Shown here one piece after another: positions 8,891 to 17,501 of a stretch of DNA of 64,000 nucleotides. Position 1 is the first letter of the stretch, and each line of letters opens with the position of its first letter. The translations under genes and the position numbers were made by a program. The DNA is from an uncultured Paracoccaceae bacterium (GTDB lineage: Bacteria; Pseudomonadota; Alphaproteobacteria; Rhodobacterales; Rhodobacteraceae), in assembly GCA_951812615.1 (NCBI GenBank), contig CATOSU010000002.1, positions 1,426,001-1,490,000 on the forward strand, written 5' to 3'. The notes below the pieces were generated by a model. It ran no database searches. It worked only from the letters and a program-made list of their open reading frames with translations, and was not told the DNA's origin.

Positions 8891-9742
8891 ATGACAGACA
8901 CTACGGCAGACATGACGGTACGCCAACGGGTGCGGGAATTCGTAGAACGCAGGAGCGTGACGAACGCCATCCTTGGCGTAATCATCTTCAACGCCATCAC
9001 GCTGGGTCTGTCGACCTCGGAATCGGTGAACGCCTATATCGGCGATACGCTCAAGATTATTGACCGCGTCGTGCTGGCGATCTTCGTGCTGGAACTGCTG
9101 CTGAAACTCTACGCTTATGGCTGGCGGTTCTTCACCAACGCCTGGAATGTTTTCGACTTCGTCGTCGTCGGGCTCGGCCTGTTGCCGGACCGCGGCGGCC
9201 TGTCGGCGCTGCGTGGTCTGCGTGTGATCCGGGCCATGCGCCTGCTGTCGGTCATCCCGCAGATGCGCGCGGTGGTGCAGGCCCTGCTGGATGCGCTGCC
9301 CGGCATGGGCGCGGTCATCATCATGATTTCCATCGTCTTTTACGTCTTCGGCGTGATGGCCACGCTGATGTATGGCGGGTCCTTCGACGAATGGTTCGGG
9401 ACATTGGGCAGATCGCTTTACTCGCTGTTCCAGATCATGACGCTGGAAAGCTGGTCGATGGGCATTGTCCGGCCGGTGATGGAGGAGTACCCTTCGGCCT
9501 GGGCATTCTTTGTTCCATTTATTGTCATAACTGCATTCTCAGTTCTGAACCTGTTTATCGGCCTGCTGGTCAACACGATGCAATCCGCCGTGGAAGCCGA
9601 AGCCGAAGCCGAATTTGAAAGGCTGCGCGAGCTTGTGAAATCCGAGACGGATGTTGTGGACGCGCATGTCACGGAAATGCACGAGGAACTGAAGGCACTG
9701 CGCGTCGAGATTGCCGCGCTGAAGGAGGCCAAAGGTGAGTGA
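8891..9742 (+). CDS. NaChBac/NavAb-type voltage-gated sodium channel
   Basis: The 283-residue product is a single-domain six-helix voltage-gated channel. S1-S3 run from about residue 25 to 105. S4 carries arginines every third residue (LRGLRVIRAMRLL). The pore loop holds the selectivity filter TLESWS at residues 184-189, the exact NaChBac/NavAb sodium filter, followed by S6 (FFVPFIVITAFSVLNLFIGLL) and a C-terminal acidic coiled coil (EAEAEAEFERLRELV onward) that would tetramerise. It would sit in the inner membrane and pass sodium on depolarisation. I prefer the ATG at 8891 to an in-frame TTG at 8876. The stop overlaps the GTG of the next gene by 8 bases, tying it to the T6SS operon. Such channels occur in marine bacteria, but a place inside a T6SS is unexpected. 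Confidence 0.92.
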   Translation: MTDTTADMTVRQRVREFVERRSVTNAILGVIIFNAITLGLSTSESVNAYIGDTLKIIDRVVLAIFVLELLLKLYAYGWRFFTNAWNVFDFVVVGLGLLPDRGGLSALRGLRVIRAMRLLSVIPQMRAVVQALLDALPGMGAVIIMISIVFYVFGVMATLMYGGSFDEWFGTLGRSLYSLFQIMTLESWSMGIVRPVMEEYPSAWAFFVPFIVITAFSVLNLFIGLLVNTMQSAVEAEAEAEFERLRELVKSETDVVDAHVTEMHEELKALRVEIAALKEAKGE

Positions 9743-12700
9743 GGGCTCACAAAAATTCATTGCGCGTAATCGTGCGCCGCGGGTTCAGATCGAATACGAT
9801 GTCGAACTCTACGGGGCCGAAAAGAAAGTGCAGCTGCCCTTCGTGATGGGTGTCCTGTCGGATTTGTCCGGCAAGAGCGAGGTCGCGCAGCCGCCGGTTG
9901 GCGACCGCAAGTTTCTGGAAATCGATGCCGACACGTTCGATGACCGGATGAAGGCGATGAAACCCCGCGCCGCGTTTTCCGTGCCCAACACCCTGACCGG
10001 CGAGGGCAATCTCGAGATCGACCTGACTTTCGAGTCGATCGATGATTTCACCCCCGGCGCGATTGCCGGCAAGGTCGCCGCGCTGAAGCCGCTGCTCGAA
10101 GCGCGCCGGCAACTGTCCGACCTGATGGCCTATATGGACGGAAAATCCGGGGCCGAGACGCTGATTGAAACGATCCTGTCCAATCCCGCGCTGCTCGCCG
10201 GTCTGGGGTCCGGCGGCCCGGTTTCGGACAATGGCGATGCGCTCGCCGCGCTGCGCGACATGGCCCCGCCCGAAGCCGAAGCGCCGGACGAAACAGGCGC
10301 AGCACTTGACGCGCTGCGCGCACAGGAACCGTCCGCCACCGAACCCGGCAGCCCGGATGTTGACGGTGTTCTGGGAACCGTCCGTGCCGATGCCGCCGAA
10401 CCGGTGGACGAAGACCGGCCCGAAGACGCATTGAACACCCTGCGATCGGCCGATGTACCCGAGGCCCCGGAAACCGACCGCACCGACGCCTTGCTGGGCG
10501 AACTGGCTGCTGCCGCCCCGGACGACGCACCGCCGGAAGATGGAGCCGCAACCGCGTTGGGTAGTCTTGCGGCGGCCGAACCCCCCGAGCCGGCGGAAGA
10601 GGACATTTCAGCCTCGGCTCTGAACAGCCTTGCCGCTGCAGATGTGCCCGCGCCCGAGGCCGACAGAACCGGCGACGCATTGTCGTCTCTGGCCGGCGCA
10701 GAGCGTGCGGAAACTGAACCGGAAGACACCGCCGCAGAGGTCTTGCAGGGGTTGGGAACGGCAGTCGCGGACGAGGTTGAAGCGCCGAATCAGGCAGATG
10801 AAGCGCTCGCATCGCTGGCCGCCGCCGAATCGCAGCCGCCCGAGGCCGCGCCGGACACCGTTGACGCCGCGCTGAGCGGCCTCGCCGCCGCCGAACCGCA
10901 GGACCAGCCGGCCCGGAACGACGATGCAAACACCGCGCTGGACAGCCTCGCAAATGCGGATATCCCTGCGGCAGCGGAACCCGATAATACAGACGCCGCG
11001 TTGGCAGATCTGTCTGCCGCCGCGCCGACACCTGAAGCTGAGGCTGATACCTCCGGGGATGTGCTGGAAGGCCTTGCTACGACAGAGACCCCGGAAGACC
11101 CCGCAGACACCACGGATGATCTGCTGAGTGACCTCGCGGCCACTGCGCCGGTCGAAGAGACACCCGATGACCCACTCGCCGCGCTCGACAGCATCGAGGC
11201 CGTCGACCTGCCCGATGCGGCACCGGATACCACAGACGCTGCGTTGGCAGATCTGGCAGCAGTACCCATCGAACCTGAAGCTGAGGTTGATACCTCCGGG
11301 GACGTGCTGGACGGCCTCGCTGCGGTGGAGGCTCCGGAAGCGCCCGCAGACACCACCGACGACCTGCTGGGCGACCTCGCGGCCACCGCGCCGGTCGAAG
11401 AGACGCCCGATGACCCACTCGCCGCGCTCGACAGCCTTGAGGTCGCAGACCTGCCCGATGCGCCACCGGACACCACCGACGCGGCACTGGCCGATCTGGC
11501 GGCTGTTCCGATCGAACCTGAGGCTGTCGAAGATGCGTCAGAAGCGGTTCTGGATACTCTCGCCGCGATTGACGAACAGGTGGAGGACGCCGATACCACG
11601 GATGATTTGCTGGGCGATCTCGCGGCCGCCGCTCCGCCGGTGCCGGCAGCAGAGGCGGCGGCATCATCGGCAATTCTGGACGATCTCGTCACACCGGAGG
11701 TTCCCCAGACCGCGCCGGACACCACTGATGACCTCCTGAACGATCTTGCGTCGTTTGCACCCTCCGAGGTCGCGAAGGAAGACCCACTCGCAGCGCTGGA
11801 CAGTCTCGAAACCGTCGATACACCGGACGAAACGCCGGATACGACCGACGCCGCCCTTGCCGGGCTTTCCGATCTTCCGACCGCTGCGCCGGAGGAAGAC
11901 AGCACCGACGATCTCCTTGGTGATCTCGCCGCCTCCACTCCTTCTGCGCCGGAGGCAGAAGATCCCCTTGCGGCGCTCGATGATCTCGCCGACCTTTCTG
12001 CGGCCACGCAGGAACAGGCAGTTGAGGAAGACCCGACCGCCGATATCCTCGGTGATCTTGGAGAGTTGGAAGCCCCGGGCGCAGTCGCCGACACCACCGA
12101 CGATCTGCTGTCTGACCTCGCGGCGTCTGCACCGGAAGAGGCGGATACCGAAGATCCGCTCGCGGCTTTGGACGATCTGGCCGGGTTCGATCTGCCTGCC
12201 TCCGACGAAACGGTGGGCGAGCCAGACACCTCACCTGACGATCTGCTTGCTGACCTCGCGGCAGCAGAGCCTGCCGTGCAGCCGTCCGAGGACGACCCGC
12301 TCGCTGCGCTGGAGGGGCTGTCCGCGCCGGAAGAACCTGCCGGCGACACCGGCTCGGCCGACGATCTTCTGGCGGATCTTGCCACTGCCGCGCCGTCAGA
12401 GCCGGCGACAGAGCCCGGTATCGACGACCTGCTCGGCGACCTGACGGAGGACAATACCCCGGACCAACCTGCCGCCGACGCGTCTGCAGACTCCGACCTC
12501 GACGACCTGCTTGGCGATCTGGCGATGGACCCGGACCCTGCCACTGCCGGTGAAGACGAAGACCCGCTGTCGGCACTGGACGATGCGGCGACAGCGGCGG
12601 ATGCCGCCGACGACCTGCTTTCCGACCCGGTTGAGCCCGCCGACGCGTCTGCAGAAACCGATCTCGACGACCTGCTCGGCGATCTGGCGTTGGACCCGGA

Positions 12701-14714
12701 CTCTGCCACTGCCGGCGAAGATGAAGACCCGCTGGCTGTGCTGGACGACGTGGCGGCGGCAGGCGCGGATGGTGTCGATGACCTGCTCGCCGATCTGGGA
12801 GGCCCGGGCGATCCGCCCCCGGCCGGGGACGATGACGGTCTCGACGACCTGCTGGCCGATCTCGGTGGCGAGCCCCCGGCGGCAGAACCGGCGGATCCGG
12901 GGCTGGACGATCTGCTGGGCGATCTTGGCGGTGACGGCCCCGCCACGGCGGAACCGGCGGCCCCGTCCCCGGCTGCCGCAGCGTCCGGCGACAAACAGCC
13001 CGCAAGTGTCGGCCTGTCCTTCGGCACCATGACAGGCGACCGGCCCGCCGCGCAACTGTCTGGCCGCAAACGGTTCCGTCTGGCCATCCTTGGCGATTTT
13101 TCCGGCCGGGCCGGGCGCGGTGTTCTGGAAACCGGTGATGCGCTGGCAAACCGGCGCGCGATCCTGCTGGACCCGGACACGTCCGAAGACGTCATTTCAG
13201 GTTTCGCCACCCGCCTTGTCTTACCACTTGGTAAGGACGGTGCGGGCATCGGTGTGGATCTGAACGAGCTTGATGATCTGCATCCCGACGAACTGTTCGA
13301 AAACGTCGAGCTGTTTTCCGAACTGGTCTCGCTCAAACGTCAGCTGGGCAGCGGCGCCACCGCCGATAATGCAGCACGCACCCTGCAGGCCTGGGGCGAG
13401 GCGCATGGCACCCCGATCACGCCGCCCCGGTTGCGGTCCTATGGCAATACCGTGCCGGCTGACCGCAGGCTCAGCGATTTTCAGCAGCTGATCGGCGACA
13501 CTGCCGGTGCACTGACCGAAGCCGGCCCGCTGGACGATCTGCTGGCCCGCGTCGTTGGCCCGCATGTCCGTGCCGCGCCGGATGCCGACACGGTGGCGAT
13601 GCAGGCGGCGGTTGACGACGCGCTGTCATCGGCGATGCGCCTGTTGCTGCATCACCCCGAGTTTCAGTCCCTCGAAGCCCAGTGGCGATCCATCGACCTG
13701 ATCGCGCGCAGCATTGAAACCGACGATACGCTCGATGTCATGCTCTATGACATCTCGGCCGAAGAAATCGCCGCGGATCTGGCCGGGTCGGACGACCTGT
13801 CCGACAGCGCGCTGGTGCGGCTGCTGACCGAAGAACCGCTGGACGAAGAAAACGGGCGTGGCGGATACTCGGCCCTGATCGGGCTTTACACGTTCGAGGA
13901 AACACCGCCGCATGCGGAATTGCTGGGCAGGATCGCCCGCGTGGCGGCCCATATCGACGCCCCCTTTGTCGCCGCCCTGTCGGCTGCAACGCTGGATACC
14001 GCGAAAGAGGACCGCCATCCGCTGACTGCAACGGCGTGGGATACGCTGCGCGCCATGCCCGAGGCCGGATATCTGGGGCTGGCGGCGCCGCGGGTCCTGC
14101 TGCGCCGGCCTTACGGTGCAAAAACCGAACCCTGCTATGAATTCGACTTCGAGGAATTCACCATGCAGGAAGGGCTCAGCGGGATGCTCTGGGCCAATCC
14201 GGCGGTGCTGGTGTCGATCCTTCTGGCCCGCTCTTACCGCCAGAACGGTGAATCGGTGGGGCTGGGATCGGTGATGTCGCTGGGCGACATGCCATATCAC
14301 TTCGTCACCGACCAATATGGGGATCAGGTTGCCTTGCCCTGCACGGAACGGAACCTGACCCTTGAAACCGTCGAACAGGTTATGGCGCGCGGGCTGATGC
14401 CCGTTGTGTCGGTCAAGGGGCGCGACGAGGTGCGGCTTGCGTCGTTTCAGGCCCTCGGCGGCGGCGACCTGCGCGGCCGCTGGTCCGGGGTCGCGCCACC
14501 GCCACCGTCGCCACAACCAAAACCGGCCGCGCCCGCGGCCGGCGAAGACATCGACGATCTGCTGGGCGATCTGGGCACGGCAGACGGCGACAGCGCGGGA
14601 ACCGACGCAGAGCTTGAAGACCTGCTTGCCGGTTTCGGCGACGACGGTGCCGCCGCACCACAGGCCGATGGCGATGTTGACGCCGAGCTGGCCGCGCTTC
14701 TGGAGGGTCTGTAA
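9735..14714 (+). CDS. Giant T6SS sheath-domain fusion: TssB-like domain, acidic repeat linker, TssB/TssC-like domains
   Basis: The uninterrupted 1659-residue frame starts with GTG, overlapping the channel gene. Residues 1-165 resemble TssB/VipA (RVQIEYDVELYGAEKKVQLP, VLSDLSGKS, FDDRMKAMKPRAAFSVPN). Residues about 170-1085 are an acidic low-complexity array of DDLLGDLA / DPLAALDSL / TTDDLL units. From about 1108 a second TssB-like start appears (FRLAILGDFSGRAGRG, DLHPDELFENVELF). A TssC-like part follows, about 1295-1580 (FQSLEAQWRSIDLIARSIE, FEEFTMQEGLSGMLWANPAV). The tail (about 1590-1659) again has DDLLGDLG motifs. TssB and TssC normally are separate proteins of about 170 and 495 residues that polymerise into the sheath. 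A normal TssC end lies at position 1, so this is an extra sheath-like protein. It might nucleate, cap or regulate the sheath. No function has been shown from this sequence. Confidence 0.88.
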   Translation: MSEGSQKFIARNRAPRVQIEYDVELYGAEKKVQLPFVMGVLSDLSGKSEVAQPPVGDRKFLEIDADTFDDRMKAMKPRAAFSVPNTLTGEGNLEIDLTFESIDDFTPGAIAGKVAALKPLLEARRQLSDLMAYMDGKSGAETLIETILSNPALLAGLGSGGPVSDNGDALAALRDMAPPEAEAPDETGAALDALRAQEPSATEPGSPDVDGVLGTVRADAAEPVDEDRPEDALNTLRSADVPEAPETDRTDALLGELAAAAPDDAPPEDGAATALGSLAAAEPPEPAEEDISASALNSLAAADVPAPEADRTGDALSSLAGAERAETEPEDTAAEVLQGLGTAVADEVEAPNQADEALASLAAAESQPPEAAPDTVDAALSGLAAAEPQDQPARNDDANTALDSLANADIPAAAEPDNTDAALADLSAAAPTPEAEADTSGDVLEGLATTETPEDPADTTDDLLSDLAATAPVEETPDDPLAALDSIEAVDLPDAAPDTTDAALADLAAVPIEPEAEVDTSGDVLDGLAAVEAPEAPADTTDDLLGDLAATAPVEETPDDPLAALDSLEVADLPDAPPDTTDAALADLAAVPIEPEAVEDASEAVLDTLAAIDEQVEDADTTDDLLGDLAAAAPPVPAAEAAASSAILDDLVTPEVPQTAPDTTDDLLNDLASFAPSEVAKEDPLAALDSLETVDTPDETPDTTDAALAGLSDLPTAAPEEDSTDDLLGDLAASTPSAPEAEDPLAALDDLADLSAATQEQAVEEDPTADILGDLGELEAPGAVADTTDDLLSDLAASAPEEADTEDPLAALDDLAGFDLPASDETVGEPDTSPDDLLADLAAAEPAVQPSEDDPLAALEGLSAPEEPAGDTGSADDLLADLATAAPSEPATEPGIDDLLGDLTEDNTPDQPAADASADSDLDDLLGDLAMDPDPATAGEDEDPLSALDDAATAADAADDLLSDPVEPADASAETDLDDLLGDLALDPDSATAGEDEDPLAVLDDVAAAGADGVDDLLADLGGPGDPPPAGDDDGLDDLLADLGGEPPAAEPADPGLDDLLGDLGGDGPATAEPAAPSPAAAASGDKQPASVGLSFGTMTGDRPAAQLSGRKRFRLAILGDFSGRAGRGVLETGDALANRRAILLDPDTSEDVISGFATRLVLPLGKDGAGIGVDLNELDDLHPDELFENVELFSELVSLKRQLGSGATADNAARTLQAWGEAHGTPITPPRLRSYGNTVPADRRLSDFQQLIGDTAGALTEAGPLDDLLARVVGPHVRAAPDADTVAMQAAVDDALSSAMRLLLHHPEFQSLEAQWRSIDLIARSIETDDTLDVMLYDISAEEIAADLAGSDDLSDSALVRLLTEEPLDEENGRGGYSALIGLYTFEETPPHAELLGRIARVAAHIDAPFVAALSAATLDTAKEDRHPLTATAWDTLRAMPEAGYLGLAAPRVLLRRPYGAKTEPCYEFDFEEFTMQEGLSGMLWANPAVLVSILLARSYRQNGESVGLGSVMSLGDMPYHFVTDQYGDQVALPCTERNLTLETVEQVMARGLMPVVSVKGRDEVRLASFQALGGGDLRGRWSGVAPPPPSPQPKPAAPAAGEDIDDLLGDLGTADGDSAGTDAELEDLLAGFGDDGAAAPQADGDVDAELAALLEGL
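10230..13005 (+). repeat. Degenerate acidic tandem-repeat region inside the sheath-fusion gene
   Basis: This in-frame part of the 9735-14714 gene encodes about 920 residues built from degenerate units with the core D-D-L-L-G/S-D-L-A, alternating with DPLAALDSL-like blocks and spacers rich in Pro, Glu, Ala and Thr. It has almost no aromatic or basic residues. The array divides into older diverged copies at both ends and a nearly identical central pair (11045-11530). The DNA repetitiveness makes copy number prone to change by slippage or recombination, and to assembly error. Confidence 0.9.
11045..11530 (+). repeat. Two tandem 243-base (81-codon) repeat copies
   Basis: Copy one is 11045-11287 and copy two 11288-11530. 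Both begin GATACCTCCGGGGA (protein DTSGDVL) and run through TTDDLL, TAPVEETPDDPLAALDS, TTDAALADLAAVPIEPEA. The period is exactly 243 bases, a whole number of codons. The two copies are far more alike than the flanking units, suggesting a recent duplication within the longer array. Confidence 0.88.
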
Positions 14715-14777
14715 TGCTTCCGGATAGTAGTTTGAATTTCGAATTTTGTTTTGCGTTCCAGCCGGGGAGGGCGAGGA

Positions 14778-16880
14778 ATGTTTAATACCAAACCGCATGA
14801 TGATGCCGTCGCGTGGATGACTGGTGACTATAGCTTTGAAGCGATTTTGCACACGGCAATAGTCACCGAACATCTGGGCGCCATTTCCGAAATGCGAATG
14901 CAGTTTGAAGTGCCCAAGCGCATCGGTCCCGGCGATATTCTGGGCAAGACATTGCGCGCCCATGTCGAGTTGAAAGAGGGGATTGGCCGGTCCTTCTCGG
15001 GCTTGTGCACGGCAGTGGAAACCCGCATCGACGGCACCACGACCTTTGTCGATGCCGAAGTCCGGCCATGGCTCTGGATGCTGACCAGAAACCAGAACAC
15101 CCGCATCTTTCAGGACAAGACGGTCAAGGAGATCATCGAACAGGTGTTCTCAGATGCCGGTTTTTCCGACCACAAGATAGAAACGACCCGCTCGTTCGAC
15201 AAACGGACGTATTGCGTTCAGTACCGCGAAAGCGATTTCGATTTCATTTCACGGCTGATGGAGCAGGAGGGGATCTATTATTTCTTCCCGAGCGAAAAGA
15301 ACGCGCAGGACGCCAAGGAAATGATCATTTGCGATGATGCGAGTGGCCATAAGCCGGTGCCGGAATACCCGGAAATCGAATATTGCCTCAGCGACAGCAT
15401 CGGCGCCAGCAGCGATGATCAGATCCGTGACTGGAGCATGGTGCAATCGGTGGTGGGTGGAAAGGTCACGCTGGACGATTTCAATTTCCTCCGGCCAACC
15501 TCGGATCTGACCGCGGTCAGCTTACAGCCCCAGGGAGACCACACCAACAACGAGCTCGAATTGTATGACCATCCGGGCAAGCAGACGATTGATGGTATGG
15601 CCGCTGGGGCGGAATCATCCCGGGGCGATCATCTGGCCCGTGTCCGCATGGAGGCCGAGGTCGTCAGGTACGAAACCTGGCGCGGACGGACCGGTGTCCG
15701 GATGATGGGGGCCGGCCGCAAGTTCGGGTTGAAGAACTACCCGGTTGCGGAGGCGAATACCGATTACATAGTCACGTCGGCATATCATCAGATCGAGGCG
15801 GATTACGGCCGCCATTTCCAGAAAATGAACCCCGACAGGGCGGTTTATACCTGCGATTTCACGGCGATCGCGGCTGATGTTCCCTACAGGTCGATGCCAA
15901 TCACCAACTGGCCTGTCATTCCGGGGCTGCACACCGCGAAGGTCGTCGGACCCAGCGGCGAAGAAATCTACACCGACGAATACGGCCGCATCAAAGTGCA
16001 GTTCCATTGGGACCGTAAGGGAGAGAATGACGAAAACTCGTCCTGCTGGGTTCGGGTGGTCACACCCTGGTCGGGTATGAACTGGGGCATGATCCACATT
16101 CCGCGCATAGGTCAGGAGGTGGTCATCCAGTTCGAAGAGGGCGATCCGGACCGGCCGATCTGTACCGGGATGCTCTACAACGAAGACACCAAGCCGCCCT
16201 ATCCGTTGCCGGACAACAAAACGGTGTCAGGCATCCGGACGGACAGTTCCAAAGACGCCTCGGATACAACCCATTTCAACGAATTGAAGTTCGACGACCT
16301 GGCCGGCGAAGAACTGGTGCGGATGCAGGCGCAAAAACACCACGAGAAGCTGGTCAAAAACAAGTCGAGCCTTACCATCGGTTTTGACGAACTGGATTAT
16401 GGGGATCACGACGGAGACTTTTCGCTGAGCACGGTGATCAAACAGAATGTCAGCGAGAAGATAACCGATGGCGACAAGTTTCTGAAAATCGAAACCGGCA
16501 GTGAAACCATCGATATCAAAAAGGACAAGACCCAGACGATCGAGGGTAAACGCACGGAGACGATAACTGGAAACGACACAACGACGATCAAACAGGGCGA
16601 CTATTCCATGACCCTGGATATGGGGAACCATGACACCCAGCTTAAGATGGGCGATGTCGATCTGAAGGTGGATCTGGGGTCGATCACCCACGAGGCAATG
16701 CAGTCCATCGAACTGAAAGTCGGGAGCAACTCGATCAAGATCGATCAGACAGGCGTCACCATCAAGGGCCTGATGATCAAGATCGAGGGCGAGGCCATGG
16801 CAGAAATGAAGAGTCCCATGACCACGGTCAAAGGCGACGCGATGCTTGTCCTTAAGGGCGGCGTCACGATGATTAACTAG
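14778..16880 (+). CDS. vgrG: VgrG (TssI), T6SS spike protein
   Basis: The 700-residue product is VgrG, the trimeric spike that caps the Hcp tube. The gp27-like N-terminal half includes QYRESDFDFISRLMEQEGIYYFF, a hallmark of the family. The gp5-like OB part has DEYGRIKVQFHWDRKGENDENSSCWVR and PRIGQEVVIQFEEGDPDRP, also hallmarks. From about residue 500 on, it has Ile/Thr/Lys/Asp-rich beta-helix repeats (TIEGKRTETITGNDTTTIKQG). It ends without an obvious enzymatic extension, so cargo is probably carried through the next genes or Hcp. I chose the ATG at 14778, preceded by GGGGAGG at good spacing, over an upstream TTG at 14751. Confidence 0.95.
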   Translation: MFNTKPHDDAVAWMTGDYSFEAILHTAIVTEHLGAISEMRMQFEVPKRIGPGDILGKTLRAHVELKEGIGRSFSGLCTAVETRIDGTTTFVDAEVRPWLWMLTRNQNTRIFQDKTVKEIIEQVFSDAGFSDHKIETTRSFDKRTYCVQYRESDFDFISRLMEQEGIYYFFPSEKNAQDAKEMIICDDASGHKPVPEYPEIEYCLSDSIGASSDDQIRDWSMVQSVVGGKVTLDDFNFLRPTSDLTAVSLQPQGDHTNNELELYDHPGKQTIDGMAAGAESSRGDHLARVRMEAEVVRYETWRGRTGVRMMGAGRKFGLKNYPVAEANTDYIVTSAYHQIEADYGRHFQKMNPDRAVYTCDFTAIAADVPYRSMPITNWPVIPGLHTAKVVGPSGEEIYTDEYGRIKVQFHWDRKGENDENSSCWVRVVTPWSGMNWGMIHIPRIGQEVVIQFEEGDPDRPICTGMLYNEDTKPPYPLPDNKTVSGIRTDSSKDASDTTHFNELKFDDLAGEELVRMQAQKHHEKLVKNKSSLTIGFDELDYGDHDGDFSLSTVIKQNVSEKITDGDKFLKIETGSETIDIKKDKTQTIEGKRTETITGNDTTTIKQGDYSMTLDMGNHDTQLKMGDVDLKVDLGSITHEAMQSIELKVGSNSIKIDQTGVTIKGLMIKIEGEAMAEMKSPMTTVKGDAMLVLKGGVTMIN

Positions 16881-16889
16881 GTGGCCGGG

Positions 16890-17501
16890 ATGAGTGATCG
16901 CTACAAAGATCTGGTGAAGTTCTCGAACGAACCGTTCGCCAAGGTGCTCGCCCATGCGAACATCCGGATAAAGACCCGTTTGGATTCTCCGGCCAGCTCT
17001 TCCGCCGAAGTGGTTCTGACCGAACTGGAAGAAAAAGGCGCGTGGGTGGACCTGATGCTGTCGCTGGCAACGCTGCTGCCCGGCCGTGAACGGGTGTGGT
17101 GGGCCTGTCTTGCGGCCCGCGACTATGTTGGCCCCAAATCCAAGGACGACCCGCCGCCACTGGCCGCGGCCGAGACATGGGTGTTCGAGCCGACCGACGA
17201 AAATCTCAATCAGGTATCCAGCGCGCTGGACCACGCTTATGTCGATGACGACACCAGCCATTGTGCGGTTTCCGCACTGTATGCGAGCGGCAAGCTCGGG
17301 CCCGGAGACCTGGCCGAGTATCCGGCACCTGCCGGCGCGTCCGAAGCTGCTGCTTTTGCAATGAATATGGTGGCGCTGTCGGAACTGTCTGATAAGTTCG
17401 AGTCCCACATGCAGGTGTTGATTGACCGGGCGCTGGATATCGCGCGCGGGGGCAACGGCAGGGTCGCTGCAGAAGACCCGGCAACGGAGGAAAGCGCATG
17501 A
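16890..17501 (+). CDS. Unknown protein between VgrG and PAAR, possible tip adaptor
   Basis: I do not recognise this 203-residue protein with certainty (it may belong to a DUF found near VgrG/PAAR genes). It is acidic and soluble, without a signal peptide. Notable segments are ERVWWACLAARDYV near residue 70, DENLNQVSSALDHAYVDDDTSHCAVSALYASG in the middle (split by Cys), and a helical C-terminus. It starts 9 bases after vgrG, and its stop overlaps the PAAR start (ATGA). That position, between spike and tip, is where adaptor/chaperone proteins such as Tap/TEC or DUF1795 types are often encoded. Start could alternatively be GTG 16881. Confidence 0.7.
   Translation: MSDRYKDLVKFSNEPFAKVLAHANIRIKTRLDSPASSSAEVVLTELEEKGAWVDLMLSLATLLPGRERVWWACLAARDYVGPKSKDDPPPLAAAETWVFEPTDENLNQVSSALDHAYVDDDTSHCAVSALYASGKLGPGDLAEYPAPAGASEAAAFAMNMVALSELSDKFESHMQVLIDRALDIARGGNGRVAAEDPATEESA

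Noticed and set aside
11045-11530. Regularly spaced repeats as a possible CRISPR array
   Set aside because: The repeats are in-frame coding, 243 bases long, contiguous with no unique spacers, and degenerate outward.
10790-13336. 848-codon open frame on the - strand, serine-rich
   Set aside because: It is the exact shadow of the DDLL repeat array of the sheath-fusion gene; the Ser richness comes from reading Asp/Glu/Leu/Ala codons backwards. No ribosome site or family resemblance.
9735-14714. The giant gene as an artefact of two genes joined by sequencing error
   Set aside because: The frame is continuous over 1659 codons, the linker has coherent in-frame amino-acid repeats, and the same acidic motif recurs after the TssC-like part, so it reads as one protein.
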